Of a stretch of DNA of 64,000 nt, positions 15,901 to 22,972 are shown one piece after another; within the stretch, counting starts at the first letter, position 1; every line of letters begins with the position of its first letter. This DNA comes from Buchananella hordeovulneris. Its GTDB lineage: Bacteria; Actinomycetota; Actinomycetes; Actinomycetales; Actinomycetaceae. The notes beneath the pieces were generated by a model that was not told where the DNA came from, searched no databases, and worked only from the letters and a program-made list of their open reading frames with translations. The translations under genes were made by a program, and so were the position numbers. Location: contig NZ_MQVS01000001.1 of the NCBI RefSeq assembly GCF_001907235.1, positions 1-64,000 of the forward strand, written 5' to 3'.

Positions 15901-17309
15901 GTAATCTGGCGGTTTTCGGAACCTCTGGGGCGGGAAAGTCGGCGGTGTTGCGCACCATCGCCTGCGCGGCGGCGGCGCAGGTACGCTACTCCCGGACCGA
16001 GATCTACGCGATCGACTGCGGCTCGGCCGGGCTCGGCATGCTGACGGAGCTGCCCGTCGTCGGGGCGGTCATCGACGGGCAGGATCGAGAACGTGTCGAG
16101 CGGCTGCTTGGCCGGTTGACGGTGCTGCTGGACGAACGCACCGACCGCTACTCGGCGGCGCGGGCCGGTTCTATTACCGAATACCGACAATTGACGGGGC
16201 AGCAGGCCGAGCCGCGCATCCTGCTGCTCATTGACGGCTTCGCGGCGTTCCGCGACGAGTACGAGATGGCGTCGGGCACGGCCCAGAAGATATTCCCGCA
16301 GTTTGCGCGCCTGGTGGCTGAGGGACGGGCCGTCGGTCTGCACGTGGTGCTGTCCGCTGAGCGGCCAAACGCGATGACCAGCGCCATGGCGGCCAACGTG
16401 CAAAGCCGCCTGGTGTTGCGGCAGGCCGACGAAGGGGCCTACTACACGTTGGACGTGCCGCGCGACATCCTGCCGGGGGCGGCCCCGGGGCGCGGCGTGT
16501 TCGCGGGACAAGACAACGAGCTGCAGATCGCGGTGCCGGGCGGCGCCCCGAGTCCCGCCGAGCAGGCGAGCGCCATCGACGAGCTGGCGCGCCAGCTGCG
16601 GGAGGCACAGGTACCAAGCGCCCCCCAGGTGGAGCGCTTGGCGACACTGGTGCGGTTCGCCGAGTTGCCCACCGGTCTGCCGGAAGGGCCAGTGCTGGGG
16701 ATCAACTCGGCCGATCTGGCACCGCTGGCCTTCATCGCGCAGGGCGGATTCATCATCGCTGGCATGCCTGGCTCGGGCCGCACTAGCGCCCTGAAAACCG
16801 TGACGCAGTCCCTGCACCGGTGGCAACCGGATATTCCCCGCTACTACTTCGGGCCGCGCCGCTCCGAGTTGCAACGCCTCGGCCTGTGGACCAAGCACGC
16901 CGGAGACATCACCGAAATGACCGAGCTGATAAACGAACTCAAGCCACTGGCCGCCGAAGGGGCGGTCGAAGATGGCAAACCGGGGTTGATCGTCGTCGTC
17001 GAGGCGTTGGGGGAGCTGGTGAGCACTCCGGCGGAAAACCCGATGCTGGACCTGATCAAAACCATGCGGCGCAACGGCCATTTCGTGGTGGCCGAGCAGG
17101 AGACCACGGCGTGGGGTTCGGGCTGGCCGCTCATTTCCGAATTGCGCAACGTGCGCCACGGCATCGTCATGCAGCCCAACCCGATGGACGGTGACGTTCT
17201 GTTCAAGACGGAATTGCCGCGCCTTAAGCGTGCCGACTATCCGCTTGGCCGCGGGGTGTATGTGCGCTCCGGCAAGCAGTGGACGGTGCAGCTGCCGCTG
17301 CCTGACTAA
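12915..17309 (+). CDS. eccC: Type VII secretion ATPase EccC/EssC with FHA domain
   Basis: The 1464-residue motor ATPase of a type VII secretion system. It has an N-terminal ubiquitin-like/FHA-like region, then a canonical FHA domain (about 100-195: NVIGRSAECDIVF, VSRRHARI, SSANGVIL), two membrane helices (about 232-275) and three FtsK/SpoIIIE-type ATPase domains. Domain 1 has Walker A GTSGAGKS (672-679) and Walker B VIVVDEF. Domain 2 has GTSGAGKS (1002-1009) but LLIDGF where the acidic residue after Asp is lost. Domain 3 has GMPGSGRT (1283-1290) with Arg for Lys. FHA at the N-terminus is the Firmicute EssC plan rather than the mycobacterial EccC plan. The start follows GAGGGAGTGGCACT. The neighbouring toxin and WXG100 genes are the likely substrates. 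Confidence 0.93.
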   Translation: MRIKLDLVSADGIRPILITAEATATIADLAATIRSGETRFPFGPEAGLTLQLVGDSGEELSIFPPRLLVMESGLCSGQRVRVAPASPAEHQIHTGNPAPARLRVIKGSQEGRVIPLRSGPNVIGRSAECDIVFDDKQVSRRHARIIVGEHVEVVDMSSANGVILGGERVEHAVLGPRDTVGVGDTTFIVERDPTAQTSPVTDTDFNRSPLVRVRYEGRKFEAPEPPKTGSKRKFPLVAMAAPLLMGSVMFLLLRNPMTLIFLALSPIIAIGTWIDSRVTAARGEKSERERFRTDVAKLGDELAAALDEEHAGRRNEVLPLGSVIEAGFSLNQELWYRRPDDDDYLLLHLGYGQDKSRHTFTLPARGQASAEVWEELCALQKQAEYVLDVPITATLRECGNLGLAGVVDWRTAVARSLVAQLACLHSPAELVIAAIASVDSARHWQYLMWLPHVGSPHSTLPGPHLASAQGAVSSLVSLLEELVAARSQGSHADRVVLPTVVLLVEDDAPVERGRLVALAEKGPEVGVHLVWLADRHERLPAACHTYLVQDSTGQFTVGYVKERRTVPLTKVEPLSEEPAVNLARALSPLQDAGAPVLDQSGIPRAVSFLTLAGLEVASDPNVTVERWQESSLLGSQAGKRQAATLRALVGQGPQGDFTLDLRSQGPHALVGGTSGAGKSEFLQSWILGMATAHSPQRVTFLFVDYKGGSAFADCVDLPHSVGLVTDLSPHLVRRALTSLRAELRYREHLLNRKNAKDLLALERTGDPECPPSLVIVVDEFAALVQEVPDFVDGVVDVAQRGRSLGLHLILATQRPAGVIKGNLRANTALRVALRMADESDSTDVIDVADAATFDPRIPGRGAVRTGPGRISLFQTAYAGGHTTEQVAASPIEIETMMFGAGVGWEIPRPEVASQGEDDGPTDISRVVASVRKAAQLLQLPVPRKPWLPELETCLDLGSLLAEAGDTTPRGRILLGVVDDPAQQAQHPVFYDPDDVGNLAVFGTSGAGKSAVLRTIACAAAAQVRYSRTEIYAIDCGSAGLGMLTELPVVGAVIDGQDRERVERLLGRLTVLLDERTDRYSAARAGSITEYRQLTGQQAEPRILLLIDGFAAFRDEYEMASGTAQKIFPQFARLVAEGRAVGLHVVLSAERPNAMTSAMAANVQSRLVLRQADEGAYYTLDVPRDILPGAAPGRGVFAGQDNELQIAVPGGAPSPAEQASAIDELARQLREAQVPSAPQVERLATLVRFAELPTGLPEGPVLGINSADLAPLAFIAQGGFIIAGMPGSGRTSALKTVTQSLHRWQPDIPRYYFGPRRSELQRLGLWTKHAGDITEMTELINELKPLAAEGAVEDGKPGLIVVVEALGELVSTPAENPMLDLIKTMRRNGHFVVAEQETTAWGSGWPLISELRNVRHGIVMQPNPMDGDVLFKTELPRLKRADYPLGRGVYVRSGKQWTVQLPLPD

Positions 17310-17350
17310 GTGCGAATGTTGGGCGGGGGCGGGGCGGGTGCCTGCCGCTG

Positions 17351-17486
17351 ACCATCATGCCTTTAGGTCACCGTCATGCCTTTAGGGCGCGGCCATGCCC
17401 CTAGCGCACCGTCATGCCCGTAAGTCACCATCATGTCCTTATTTCAGCGTTTTTCGGACATGATGGTGTCACAAGGACATGATGGT
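17351..17486. repeat. Array of 19-bp repeats with dyad symmetry, copy 1
   Basis: Five direct units of exactly 19 bp (starts 17351, 17370, 17389, 17408, 17427; consensus about ACCRTCATGYCYTTAGGTC) are followed by a 3-nt centre (17446-17448). Two inverted 19-bp units then follow (17449-17467 and 17468-17486), each ending GGACATGATGGT. The two units around the centre can form a 12-bp perfect stem. It lies between the eccC stop and the TNT toxin gene. The same design occurs at 52120-52293. There are no unique spacers, so this is not a CRISPR array. Confidence 0.9.
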
Positions 17487-17583
17487 TAAGGCTCCGCCGG
17501 CGGGTCATTGGACAGAGGGTGTCTGCGGGGTGGGAATTTGAGCTATCGTATGGGCGCTGGTCCTAGATGAAGGGGTTTAGGTG

Positions 17584-19293
17584 ATGCGCCCGGTTGACTG
17601 GTCGGTGGTGGGGCTTGCTGGTGACCCAGTGCCGGGGGATCCCATGGTGGTGCGCAGTGGTGGGCAGCGGTATGTGGAGATTGCCGATACCCTTGCCCGG
17701 TGTGCGGCCACGCTGCGGGGACTGGAGGCGGGGGCCAGCCAGTCGCAGGCAGTGACGGCTTTGCTCGAGACGAAGGACGGGCTCGTCGACGAGGCAGTGC
17801 GCTCCGAACATCGCTATCGGGAGGCTGGGCAGGCCCTGATCGAGTACGCAGTGGCCCTGGATCAGGCGCAGAACGATAGCGAGCAGGCGCTAGCGGCAGC
17901 CAGGTTGGCGCAGGAGGATGCCGCTCGGGCTGAGCAGCTGGCGGAGCACTACGCACAGCTCACCCAAGGGGAAGCTGCCTCCGACACAGCAACGGCGGGG
18001 TATGCCCGGCGGCAGGCCGATTATCTTGCGCAGGCCCGAAATGCGCGCGAGCAGTTAGCGCAGTGGGTGGGGCAGGTGGCTCAGGCGGTGGCGCTGCGCA
18101 ACCAGGCCGCTGAGATTGCTCGGGCACGCATTGAGGCAGCGGTGGGGGCCGACGGGCTTAACGACGGCTGGTGGGAGGATTGGGGCAGCAAAATAACTCG
18201 GCTGGTGACTCTGGTGGCGGAGTTTGTCAGCACGATAACGGGGCTGCTGGCGTTGGTGGTCGCGGTCATCCCGGTTGTCGGTCCGCTGTTGGCGGCAGGC
18301 CTGCTAACAGTTTCGGCACTCACGGGGATCGTTGCGGCAGGGGGCAATATCACTCTGGCGTTGGCTGGGGAGCAATCCTGGACCGAGGCGATAGTGTCGG
18401 TGGCATTTGCCGGGCTGGGGTGTGTGGGTTTGGGTGGCCTGCGCGGCATGGGAACCTCTCTACGAGGTTTCGGGCGACTACGCGGCGCCTGGCGCAACGC
18501 TAATGGGCTCAGAGGATTGGGTGGCGCCAAGGGCCTGCTGCGCCTTACTAAGACCAATGCGGTCAATAACCTCAAGGGCGCGGCCGATGGCCTGCGGGGC
18601 GGGGCGCAGCGGTGGCGTCAACGATTCCGCGCCAAGACCGGAGCCCGAGGGCAGCGCGGAAAGGGCCCCATCACCGCCAAGGAGTATCGTTCCACTCGCC
18701 CAAACACCGGGCATGGGCGGCATGCCGCCAACCAGCAGCCGTGCTGGAACGACGCCGTGAACCACAAGCGGGATGCAGATGATTCGTTGTTCCTGCTGGA
18801 TGATCCGCACGCCCCGTACGGGCGCACCGAAAACGGGGTGCGCATCAGCCGCAGCGAGTGGGAGCGGGCCAACATTTACCGCAACTCGCGGGGAGAAGCG
18901 ACGGTCCCGTGGCCGCCCAACGACGGGTACGTGCCGGGCACTGAACGCATCTACCACGACCTCACAGACTTCGTGGCTGACCACGGCATCTACTTCGACC
19001 GCATCGGATACCCTGGTGGGAAGTTCCTGGCAGTTGCGCCGGACGGTAAACCCATCCCCTTCTCCATGCGTGCCATGGATCCCCGCTGCGCTGTCCTACC
19101 GCACTACTCGTACAGGCTAAACGTCGATGCGCTGCCCCCAGGGTGGAGCATCAAAGTTGGGGAAATCGCCCCCGCCCTCGGGGGCTCCGGAGGAGGAATG
19201 CAACTGCAAATAATTGACTCCCAAAATAAACTCCAGGGCGTTGATGAAGTGGTTAAGAGAGGTGTGTTAGAAGCATGGCAAGCTTTGAGTTAG
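17584..19293 (+). CDS. T7SS polymorphic toxin with C-terminal TNT domain
   Basis: A 569-residue predicted secreted toxin. The N-terminus (VDWSVVGLAGDPVPGDP, then a helical region to about 190) matches the actinobacterial putative T7SS signal domain. A hydrophobic glycine-rich segment follows (about 205-305), then a basic linker. The C-terminal domain (about 440-569) has TNT features: WPPNDGYVPGTER, FDRIGYPGGKFLA, LPPGWSIKVGEIAPALGG and GGGMQLQI. TNT domains (DUF4237, as in mycobacterial CpnT) hydrolyse NAD+. The Arg of DRIG and the Gln of GGGMQ fit known active-site positions; the reported catalytic His cannot be placed with confidence. The ATG at 17584 follows AAGGGG. The stop lies 19 bp inside the next gene, the expected immunity protein. 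Confidence 0.85.
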   Translation: MRPVDWSVVGLAGDPVPGDPMVVRSGGQRYVEIADTLARCAATLRGLEAGASQSQAVTALLETKDGLVDEAVRSEHRYREAGQALIEYAVALDQAQNDSEQALAAARLAQEDAARAEQLAEHYAQLTQGEAASDTATAGYARRQADYLAQARNAREQLAQWVGQVAQAVALRNQAAEIARARIEAAVGADGLNDGWWEDWGSKITRLVTLVAEFVSTITGLLALVVAVIPVVGPLLAAGLLTVSALTGIVAAGGNITLALAGEQSWTEAIVSVAFAGLGCVGLGGLRGMGTSLRGFGRLRGAWRNANGLRGLGGAKGLLRLTKTNAVNNLKGAADGLRGGAQRWRQRFRAKTGARGQRGKGPITAKEYRSTRPNTGHGRHAANQQPCWNDAVNHKRDADDSLFLLDDPHAPYGRTENGVRISRSEWERANIYRNSRGEATVPWPPNDGYVPGTERIYHDLTDFVADHGIYFDRIGYPGGKFLAVAPDGKPIPFSMRAMDPRCAVLPHYSYRLNVDALPPGWSIKVGEIAPALGGSGGGMQLQIIDSQNKLQGVDEVVKRGVLEAWQALS

Positions 19294-19820
19294 AGCCCGG
19301 TTTACGTGAAATGTCCTTGAAGGGGCTGAGTGGGTGCGATTTCCGCGAGTCTGGCTGGTTTGACGGGTATAGCTATATATATTTTGGGGGAGACTTTAAT
19401 CATCATATTTATTTGCGGGATGGAAAGTACTGTGTAACTGACACTCACAGGGATAGCCGTGACCTTGTGTCGGAGTTCAAAAGTCCACATTTAGAGCTGG
19501 CCGAAAAATGGTTGTTGGTAAAGATTGGACCCATCTATCGTTCAGTAATGGGCATTCCTGAAATTGAACTGCCTTTTCTGCGGCCGCAGATTAAAGTCGG
19601 CTACAGCATATGCGGGATTGGTGCAGGTTTTTTTACCTTGTCTGGTCCCGGCGGACTTTTCTTGCCTTTTGAATTGTATGACTGGGACGAGCGTCCCACT
19701 AATTGTGTCAGGTACTCGCATGTCGTCGACCTGCCGTTGCCTGACCTCATCGAATCCTATAGGAGTGAGACGGGCGAGCCGTTCCTACAGGACTATGTGG
19801 TGTCGCAAGGTGAGGGCTAA
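19275..19820 (+). CDS. Putative TNT immunity protein, copy 1
   Basis: A 181-residue soluble protein of unrecognised family whose start overlaps the TNT toxin gene by 19 bp, the usual toxin-immunity coupling. It shares several blocks with three further copies downstream: WFDGYSYIYFGGDFNHHIY near the N-terminus, LELAEKWLLVKIGPIYR in the middle, IPEIELPF, and the C-terminal YSHVVDLPLPDLIESYRSE. In mycobacteria TNT is neutralised by a cytosolic immunity factor of similar size; homology to it is plausible but not shown here. The gene is clearly AT-richer than the toxin gene before it, a sign of separate origin. Confidence 0.7.
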   Translation: MASFELEPGLREMSLKGLSGCDFRESGWFDGYSYIYFGGDFNHHIYLRDGKYCVTDTHRDSRDLVSEFKSPHLELAEKWLLVKIGPIYRSVMGIPEIELPFLRPQIKVGYSICGIGAGFFTLSGPGGLFLPFELYDWDERPTNCVRYSHVVDLPLPDLIESYRSETGEPFLQDYVVSQGEG

Positions 19821-20400
19821 GGTTAGTGTGCTGTGGCCACGCAATAAAAGGGCCAGCTTCGAGCTGTCGCCTGGCATGGCGGAGTTTGGATTGGATATAT
19901 CTGGGCCGGATGGGTATGGCTTTACCGACTCGACCTGGTTTGATGGGTGCATCTACCGGTACTTCTGGGGAGAATTCAATACCCATATCTACTATGAGGG
20001 CGACTGTTATAAGGTGGCGGACACCGATCGGGGCTAGTGCGACCTTAATCCAGAGGTAATTGGGGAGTCCTTGGAGCTGGTTCAAAGTTGGCTACTGGTA
20101 AGGGTCGGGAAGATGTATGGGTCGCTTATGCGTCTGCCGGAGATCGAGCTTCCATATTTGCGTGAGCACGTTAAGTCTGGGTATGACATGGTGGAGGTTG
20201 AGTGTTCAAGATATTCATTGCAGCGCCTCGACGGCTCTCTGATGCCTATAGTCTTTCGTGACTCGGGCCCTTTGCCCTTTAGGATTGTAGAATACTCACA
20301 TGTTGCTGATTTGCCGCTACCTGGCCTCATCGAGTCCTGTAAGAGCGAGGTCGGCGCGCCATTCTCGCAGGGCCATGTGAAGGGTGGAGACAGTGGATGA
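19810..20400 (+). pseudogene. Putative TNT immunity protein, copy 2, interrupted by an in-frame TAG
   Basis: A second member of the immunity family, starting at GTG 19810 (11-bp overlap with copy 1) or GTG 19828. It is full length when aligned to its neighbours (WFDGCIYRYFWGEFNTHIYY, LVQSWLLVRVGKMYG, YSHVADLPLPGLIESCKSE). A single TAG at 20035-20037 interrupts it after ADTDRG, and the same frame resumes immediately (CDLNPEVIGESLELVQ) to a TGA at 20398-20400. No frameshift is needed to join the halves. The simplest reading is a recent nonsense mutation in a redundant copy; sequencing error or stop readthrough are alternatives. Confidence 0.75.
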
Positions 20401-21535
20401 ATTTGGTTTCCCTCCGCAGATATTCAAGTGGCCGAGCTTTGATCTCGCTCCAGGCATGGAGGATCTTGTCTTGTGTGAGCCCGGTTCCTGGGGTAGGGGA
20501 TTTTTTGCCTCTAGGTACCTCGACGGTTACGTGTATAGGTGTTTTCGTTGCGGGTTCAATCGCTGCATATATAAAGAAGGTGACTTGTATGTAGTTGAGG
20601 GAGATGATCAGGGAGTGAGTGACGCGCAACCCATAGTTTATGGCGGTTCCCTGGAGTTGGTTGAACGGGCACTGCTGGTCGAGGTTGGGGGACTGTATCG
20701 TTTGGTAAAGGGCTTGCCCCAAGTGGCACTGCCTTTCCGTCTAGATCAGATTAACGCTGGCTATAAAGTGGTAAAAGCGGGGAGGGTAAGGTGTTCATTG
20801 GGGCGACTTGATGGCACTTTCCTGCCCTTGGTTTTCCTGGAATCCGGGCCGCCATCCTATAACATTGTGAAATATTCCCACGTCGTCGACCTGCCACTGC
20901 CCGGCCTCATCGAGTCATATAAGAGCGAGACTGGCGCACCGTTCTTGCAGGACTATGTCGTCACCCCAGATCGTGCCCGATCGGCAGACGTCGGCACTCG
21001 CAACGAAACCTGTGCCCGGATCCCAGGGTATCGGCCTGGCTGCCGGGCTCAAGATGCCGGGGGCGTCGACCGTCGCAGGCTGCCCCCGGCCGTTTCGAAA
21101 CCTTGCGATACTAAGGCCAACATGAGGAGGAGTCAGATGGAAGAGGTATCCGTCAACTGGGCCCCCAATCGGGGGCTGATTCCCGGCACTGAACAGCTTT
21201 TCACCCACCTAGCGGACTTTACGGCTGCCTTTGGCGATATCGTCGACCGGGTCGGCCACCCAGGCGGGCGCTTCTTCGAAGTGCAGGTTAACGGGCGTCC
21301 GCTCACCATCGGGCAGCGTGCCATCGACCCGCGGCGCGCCGTCGAACCCCTCTACCGCTACCGAATAGTTGACCTTCCACCCGGTTGGGCGATCCGGGTT
21401 GGGACCATCGCCCCCGCCCTCGGCGGGCGGGGAGGCGGAACGCAGATCCAGATACTCGACCAACTGGGGGGCGCGAAAACTGCCCTCGCCCTCGTGGACA
21501 AAGGAGTGCTCGTATCGTGGCCCACTTCCCGCTGA
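20384..21535 (+). CDS. Putative immunity protein copy 3 read in frame into an orphan TNT toxin domain
   Basis: A 383-residue open frame made of two parts. Residues about 1-195 are the third immunity-family copy (RYLDGYVYRCFRCGFNRCIY, LELVERALLVEVGGLYR, YSHVVDLPLPGLIESYKSE, FLQDYVV). Residues about 252-383 are a TNT domain without secretion signal (WAPNRGLIPGTEQ, VDRVGHPGGRFFEV, LPPGWAIRVGTIAPALGG, GGGTQIQIL). The 56 residues between look like translated spacer (Arg/Pro/Cys-rich). An internal start with a perfect Shine-Dalgarno at 21137 suggests that the TNT part was, or is, its own gene. GTG 20384 or GTG 20393 is the start, overlapping copy 2. Either a real fusion, or two adjacent genes where the first lost its stop codon. 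Confidence 0.65.
   Translation: METVDEFGFPPQIFKWPSFDLAPGMEDLVLCEPGSWGRGFFASRYLDGYVYRCFRCGFNRCIYKEGDLYVVEGDDQGVSDAQPIVYGGSLELVERALLVEVGGLYRLVKGLPQVALPFRLDQINAGYKVVKAGRVRCSLGRLDGTFLPLVFLESGPPSYNIVKYSHVVDLPLPGLIESYKSETGAPFLQDYVVTPDRARSADVGTRNETCARIPGYRPGCRAQDAGGVDRRRLPPAVSKPCDTKANMRRSQMEEVSVNWAPNRGLIPGTEQLFTHLADFTAAFGDIVDRVGHPGGRFFEVQVNGRPLTIGQRAIDPRRAVEPLYRYRIVDLPPGWAIRVGTIAPALGGRGGGTQIQILDQLGGAKTALALVDKGVLVSWPTSR
21125..21139 (+). promoter_or_regulatory. Internal ribosome binding site and ATG for the orphan TNT module
   Basis: AGGAGG at 21125-21130 is followed six bases later by ATG at 21137, in frame with the long open frame. Translation from here gives a 132-residue protein (MEEVSVNWAPNRGLIPGTEQ...) that is only the TNT domain. 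This is the best Shine-Dalgarno in the toxin-immunity region, and supports the TNT module being translated independently of immunity copy 3. Confidence 0.6.
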
Positions 21536-22044
21536 ATCCCGAAATTGCTGCCCTAGTAGTCGACATTCCCATGCCCGCCGGGCATGGCCTGTCCGTTCCC
21601 GCCCACCTCGATGGCTACACCTTCAACTATTCCCTCGGCGAGTTCCACCACCACCTCTTCTACGCCAATTCATCTTTTCACTACGGGATGAGCGACAGGG
21701 ACTTCCCTGATATCGACGTGGAGGTCTCCAGTCCCGACCGGGAGATAGTAGAGCGAGCCCTGTTGCTAAACATCGGGCAGCTCTACCGGTCCTACAACCG
21801 GCTGCCCTCCCTGCGGCTGCCCGACCAGCAACCCCAGGCGGGCTACGAGTTGGTGCCCGTGCGCCCCCACATCGTTACGCTTCGGCACCCAGACGGCAGC
21901 CTGCTACCGATGGAGCTACGGGAAACCGGCGGTGGGTCCTCCGAGGGGGCCCGCTACTCCTACGTGGCCGACGTGCCCGTGTCCGATCTCGCGCGCTCCT
22001 ACGCCGCCGCTGACGCCAGACCATCATTGGCCGCGTATCTGTAA
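21517..22044 (+). CDS. Putative TNT immunity protein, copy 4
   Basis: A 175-residue protein of the same family as the three upstream copies but more diverged and GC-rich: HLDGYTFNYSLGEFHHHLFY, EIVERALLLNIGQLYRSYN, and YSYVADVPVSDLARSYAA near the C-terminus. The GTG at 21517 is chosen because it follows AAGGAG at 21501-21506 and begins 19 bp before the TNT module's stop. That is the same overlap as between the full-length toxin and copy 1. By position it is the partner of the orphan TNT module. Its GC content resembles that module rather than copies 1-3, suggesting the pair arrived together. Confidence 0.7.
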   Translation: MAHFPLNPEIAALVVDIPMPAGHGLSVPAHLDGYTFNYSLGEFHHHLFYANSSFHYGMSDRDFPDIDVEVSSPDREIVERALLLNIGQLYRSYNRLPSLRLPDQQPQAGYELVPVRPHIVTLRHPDGSLLPMELRETGGGSSEGARYSYVADVPVSDLARSYAAADARPSLAAYL

Positions 22045-22225
22045 CACGGTCCGGTGCCAGGTGCATTCCGGGCTCTCCAACTTTTACCGGTTCATGCAAG
22101 CGCCCCTAATGTGCCCTCGGTGCGTTGCCAACCCAAGTTAGTGCCTTGCCCCGGCAGGAGGTGCGTGTGATTATGGGCAGGTCAGCCTGACTCTGGTCAG
22201 GAGCAAGTAAAACGAGGAGATTTTG

Positions 22226-22525
22226 ATGTCGGAACAGTACGGTTACACTCCTGAGGAAATGCGTAATATTGGCAGAAAGCTCAAGGAAACCCAGGCCGAG
22301 ATTCAGGGTAAGGTGCAGGAGGCGCTGACTGCTGTCAACGGCCTCATTGGCTCCGGTTTCACTACCGCCGTGGCCTCCGGCGCCTACTCTGATAAGTTTA
22401 CTGAGCTGAAGGAGGGGCTGATTCAGGTCAACGAAGGCATGGGGCCGCTCGGGGACTTCCTCACCCAGTACGCCTCCTCGGTGGAGGAGTTGGACCAGCA
22501 GATGGGCCAGTCGCTCCGCGGCTAA
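22226..22525 (+). CDS. WXG100-family T7SS substrate (Esx-like)
   Basis: A 99-residue helical-hairpin protein of the size and pattern of WXG100/Esx proteins: helix 1 YTPEEMRNIGRKLKETQAEI, a central turn GLIGSGFTTAVASGAYSDKF, then helix 2. The exact Trp-X-Gly is absent (GSGF at the turn), as in some diverged members. Start ATG 22226 with GAGGAG upstream; the TTG at 22223 is less likely. Paired with the 107-residue protein just downstream, it probably forms a heterodimer exported by the EccC machine. The strong Shine-Dalgarno fits an abundantly made substrate. Confidence 0.8.
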   Translation: MSEQYGYTPEEMRNIGRKLKETQAEIQGKVQEALTAVNGLIGSGFTTAVASGAYSDKFTELKEGLIQVNEGMGPLGDFLTQYASSVEELDQQMGQSLRG

Positions 22526-22532
22526 CTAAGAC

Positions 22533-22576
22533 GCACAGTGCTGGCCCGGCCGATGGCGGGCGGGCCAGCACTGTGC
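22533..22576 (+). terminator. Strong hairpin between the two WXG100 genes
   Basis: A perfect 16-bp inverted repeat (GCACAGTGCTGGCCCG at 22533-22548, complement at 22561-22576) with a 12-nt loop follows the first WXG100 stop by 8 bp. No long T-run follows, so it may act as a partial terminator or a 3' stabilising hairpin that sets the ratio of the two products. Confidence 0.6.
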
Positions 22577-22598
22577 CACATACTTTACCGAGGGGGAA

Positions 22599-22922
22599 AT
22601 GGTGAGAATCGTTGTTGATGTCCCGGCGATCCAACAGTTGGGCACGGATCTGGCTAGCGTGGCCAGCGAGTTCGAGAGCGCAAACACCGAATCTGAAACA
22701 ATCGCGGGCGCGGTTGGCCACACCGATCTTTCCGCTACGGTACGGGGCTTTGCCCACGACTGGGATGACCGCCGCGCAAAATTCACCGAAGCCATGAAGG
22801 CATTAGCGGAGGCTGCGACGGCAGTCGCGCAAACCTGGAAAGACTTTGACCAGCAGGGAGCTGATGTGCTAAACGGTGAAGGGGAAGGCGCAGGCAGCCC
22901 TGACGCTCCCCAAGCTGTATAA
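22599..22922 (+). CDS. WXG100-like T7SS protein
   Basis: A 107-residue, mostly helical protein with two long helices and a short acidic tail (GEGEGAGSPDAPQ). FAHDWDDRRAKFTEAMKAL corresponds to the WxxR-type segment common in actinobacterial Esx-like partners. Start ATG 22599 after CGAGGGGGAA; a GTG follows immediately at 22602. It lies 73 bp after the first WXG100 gene, separated by a strong hairpin. By position and size it is the likely dimer partner. Confidence 0.72.
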   Translation: MVRIVVDVPAIQQLGTDLASVASEFESANTESETIAGAVGHTDLSATVRGFAHDWDDRRAKFTEAMKALAEAATAVAQTWKDFDQQGADVLNGEGEGAGSPDAPQAV

Positions 22923-22972
22923 CGAAACGGGTACACTGGCAGGGCTTGCCGCACAGAAAAGGACGGGAGTGA

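Noticed and set aside
17351..17486. CRISPR array
   Set aside because: Units are contiguous with no unique spacers, they invert at a centre, and no cas genes are present.
22045..22222. Small gene or riboswitch upstream of the first WXG100 gene
   Set aside because: Only a short CCTGAC/GTCAGG hairpin and weak promoter-like boxes were seen; no coding pattern or known riboswitch core.
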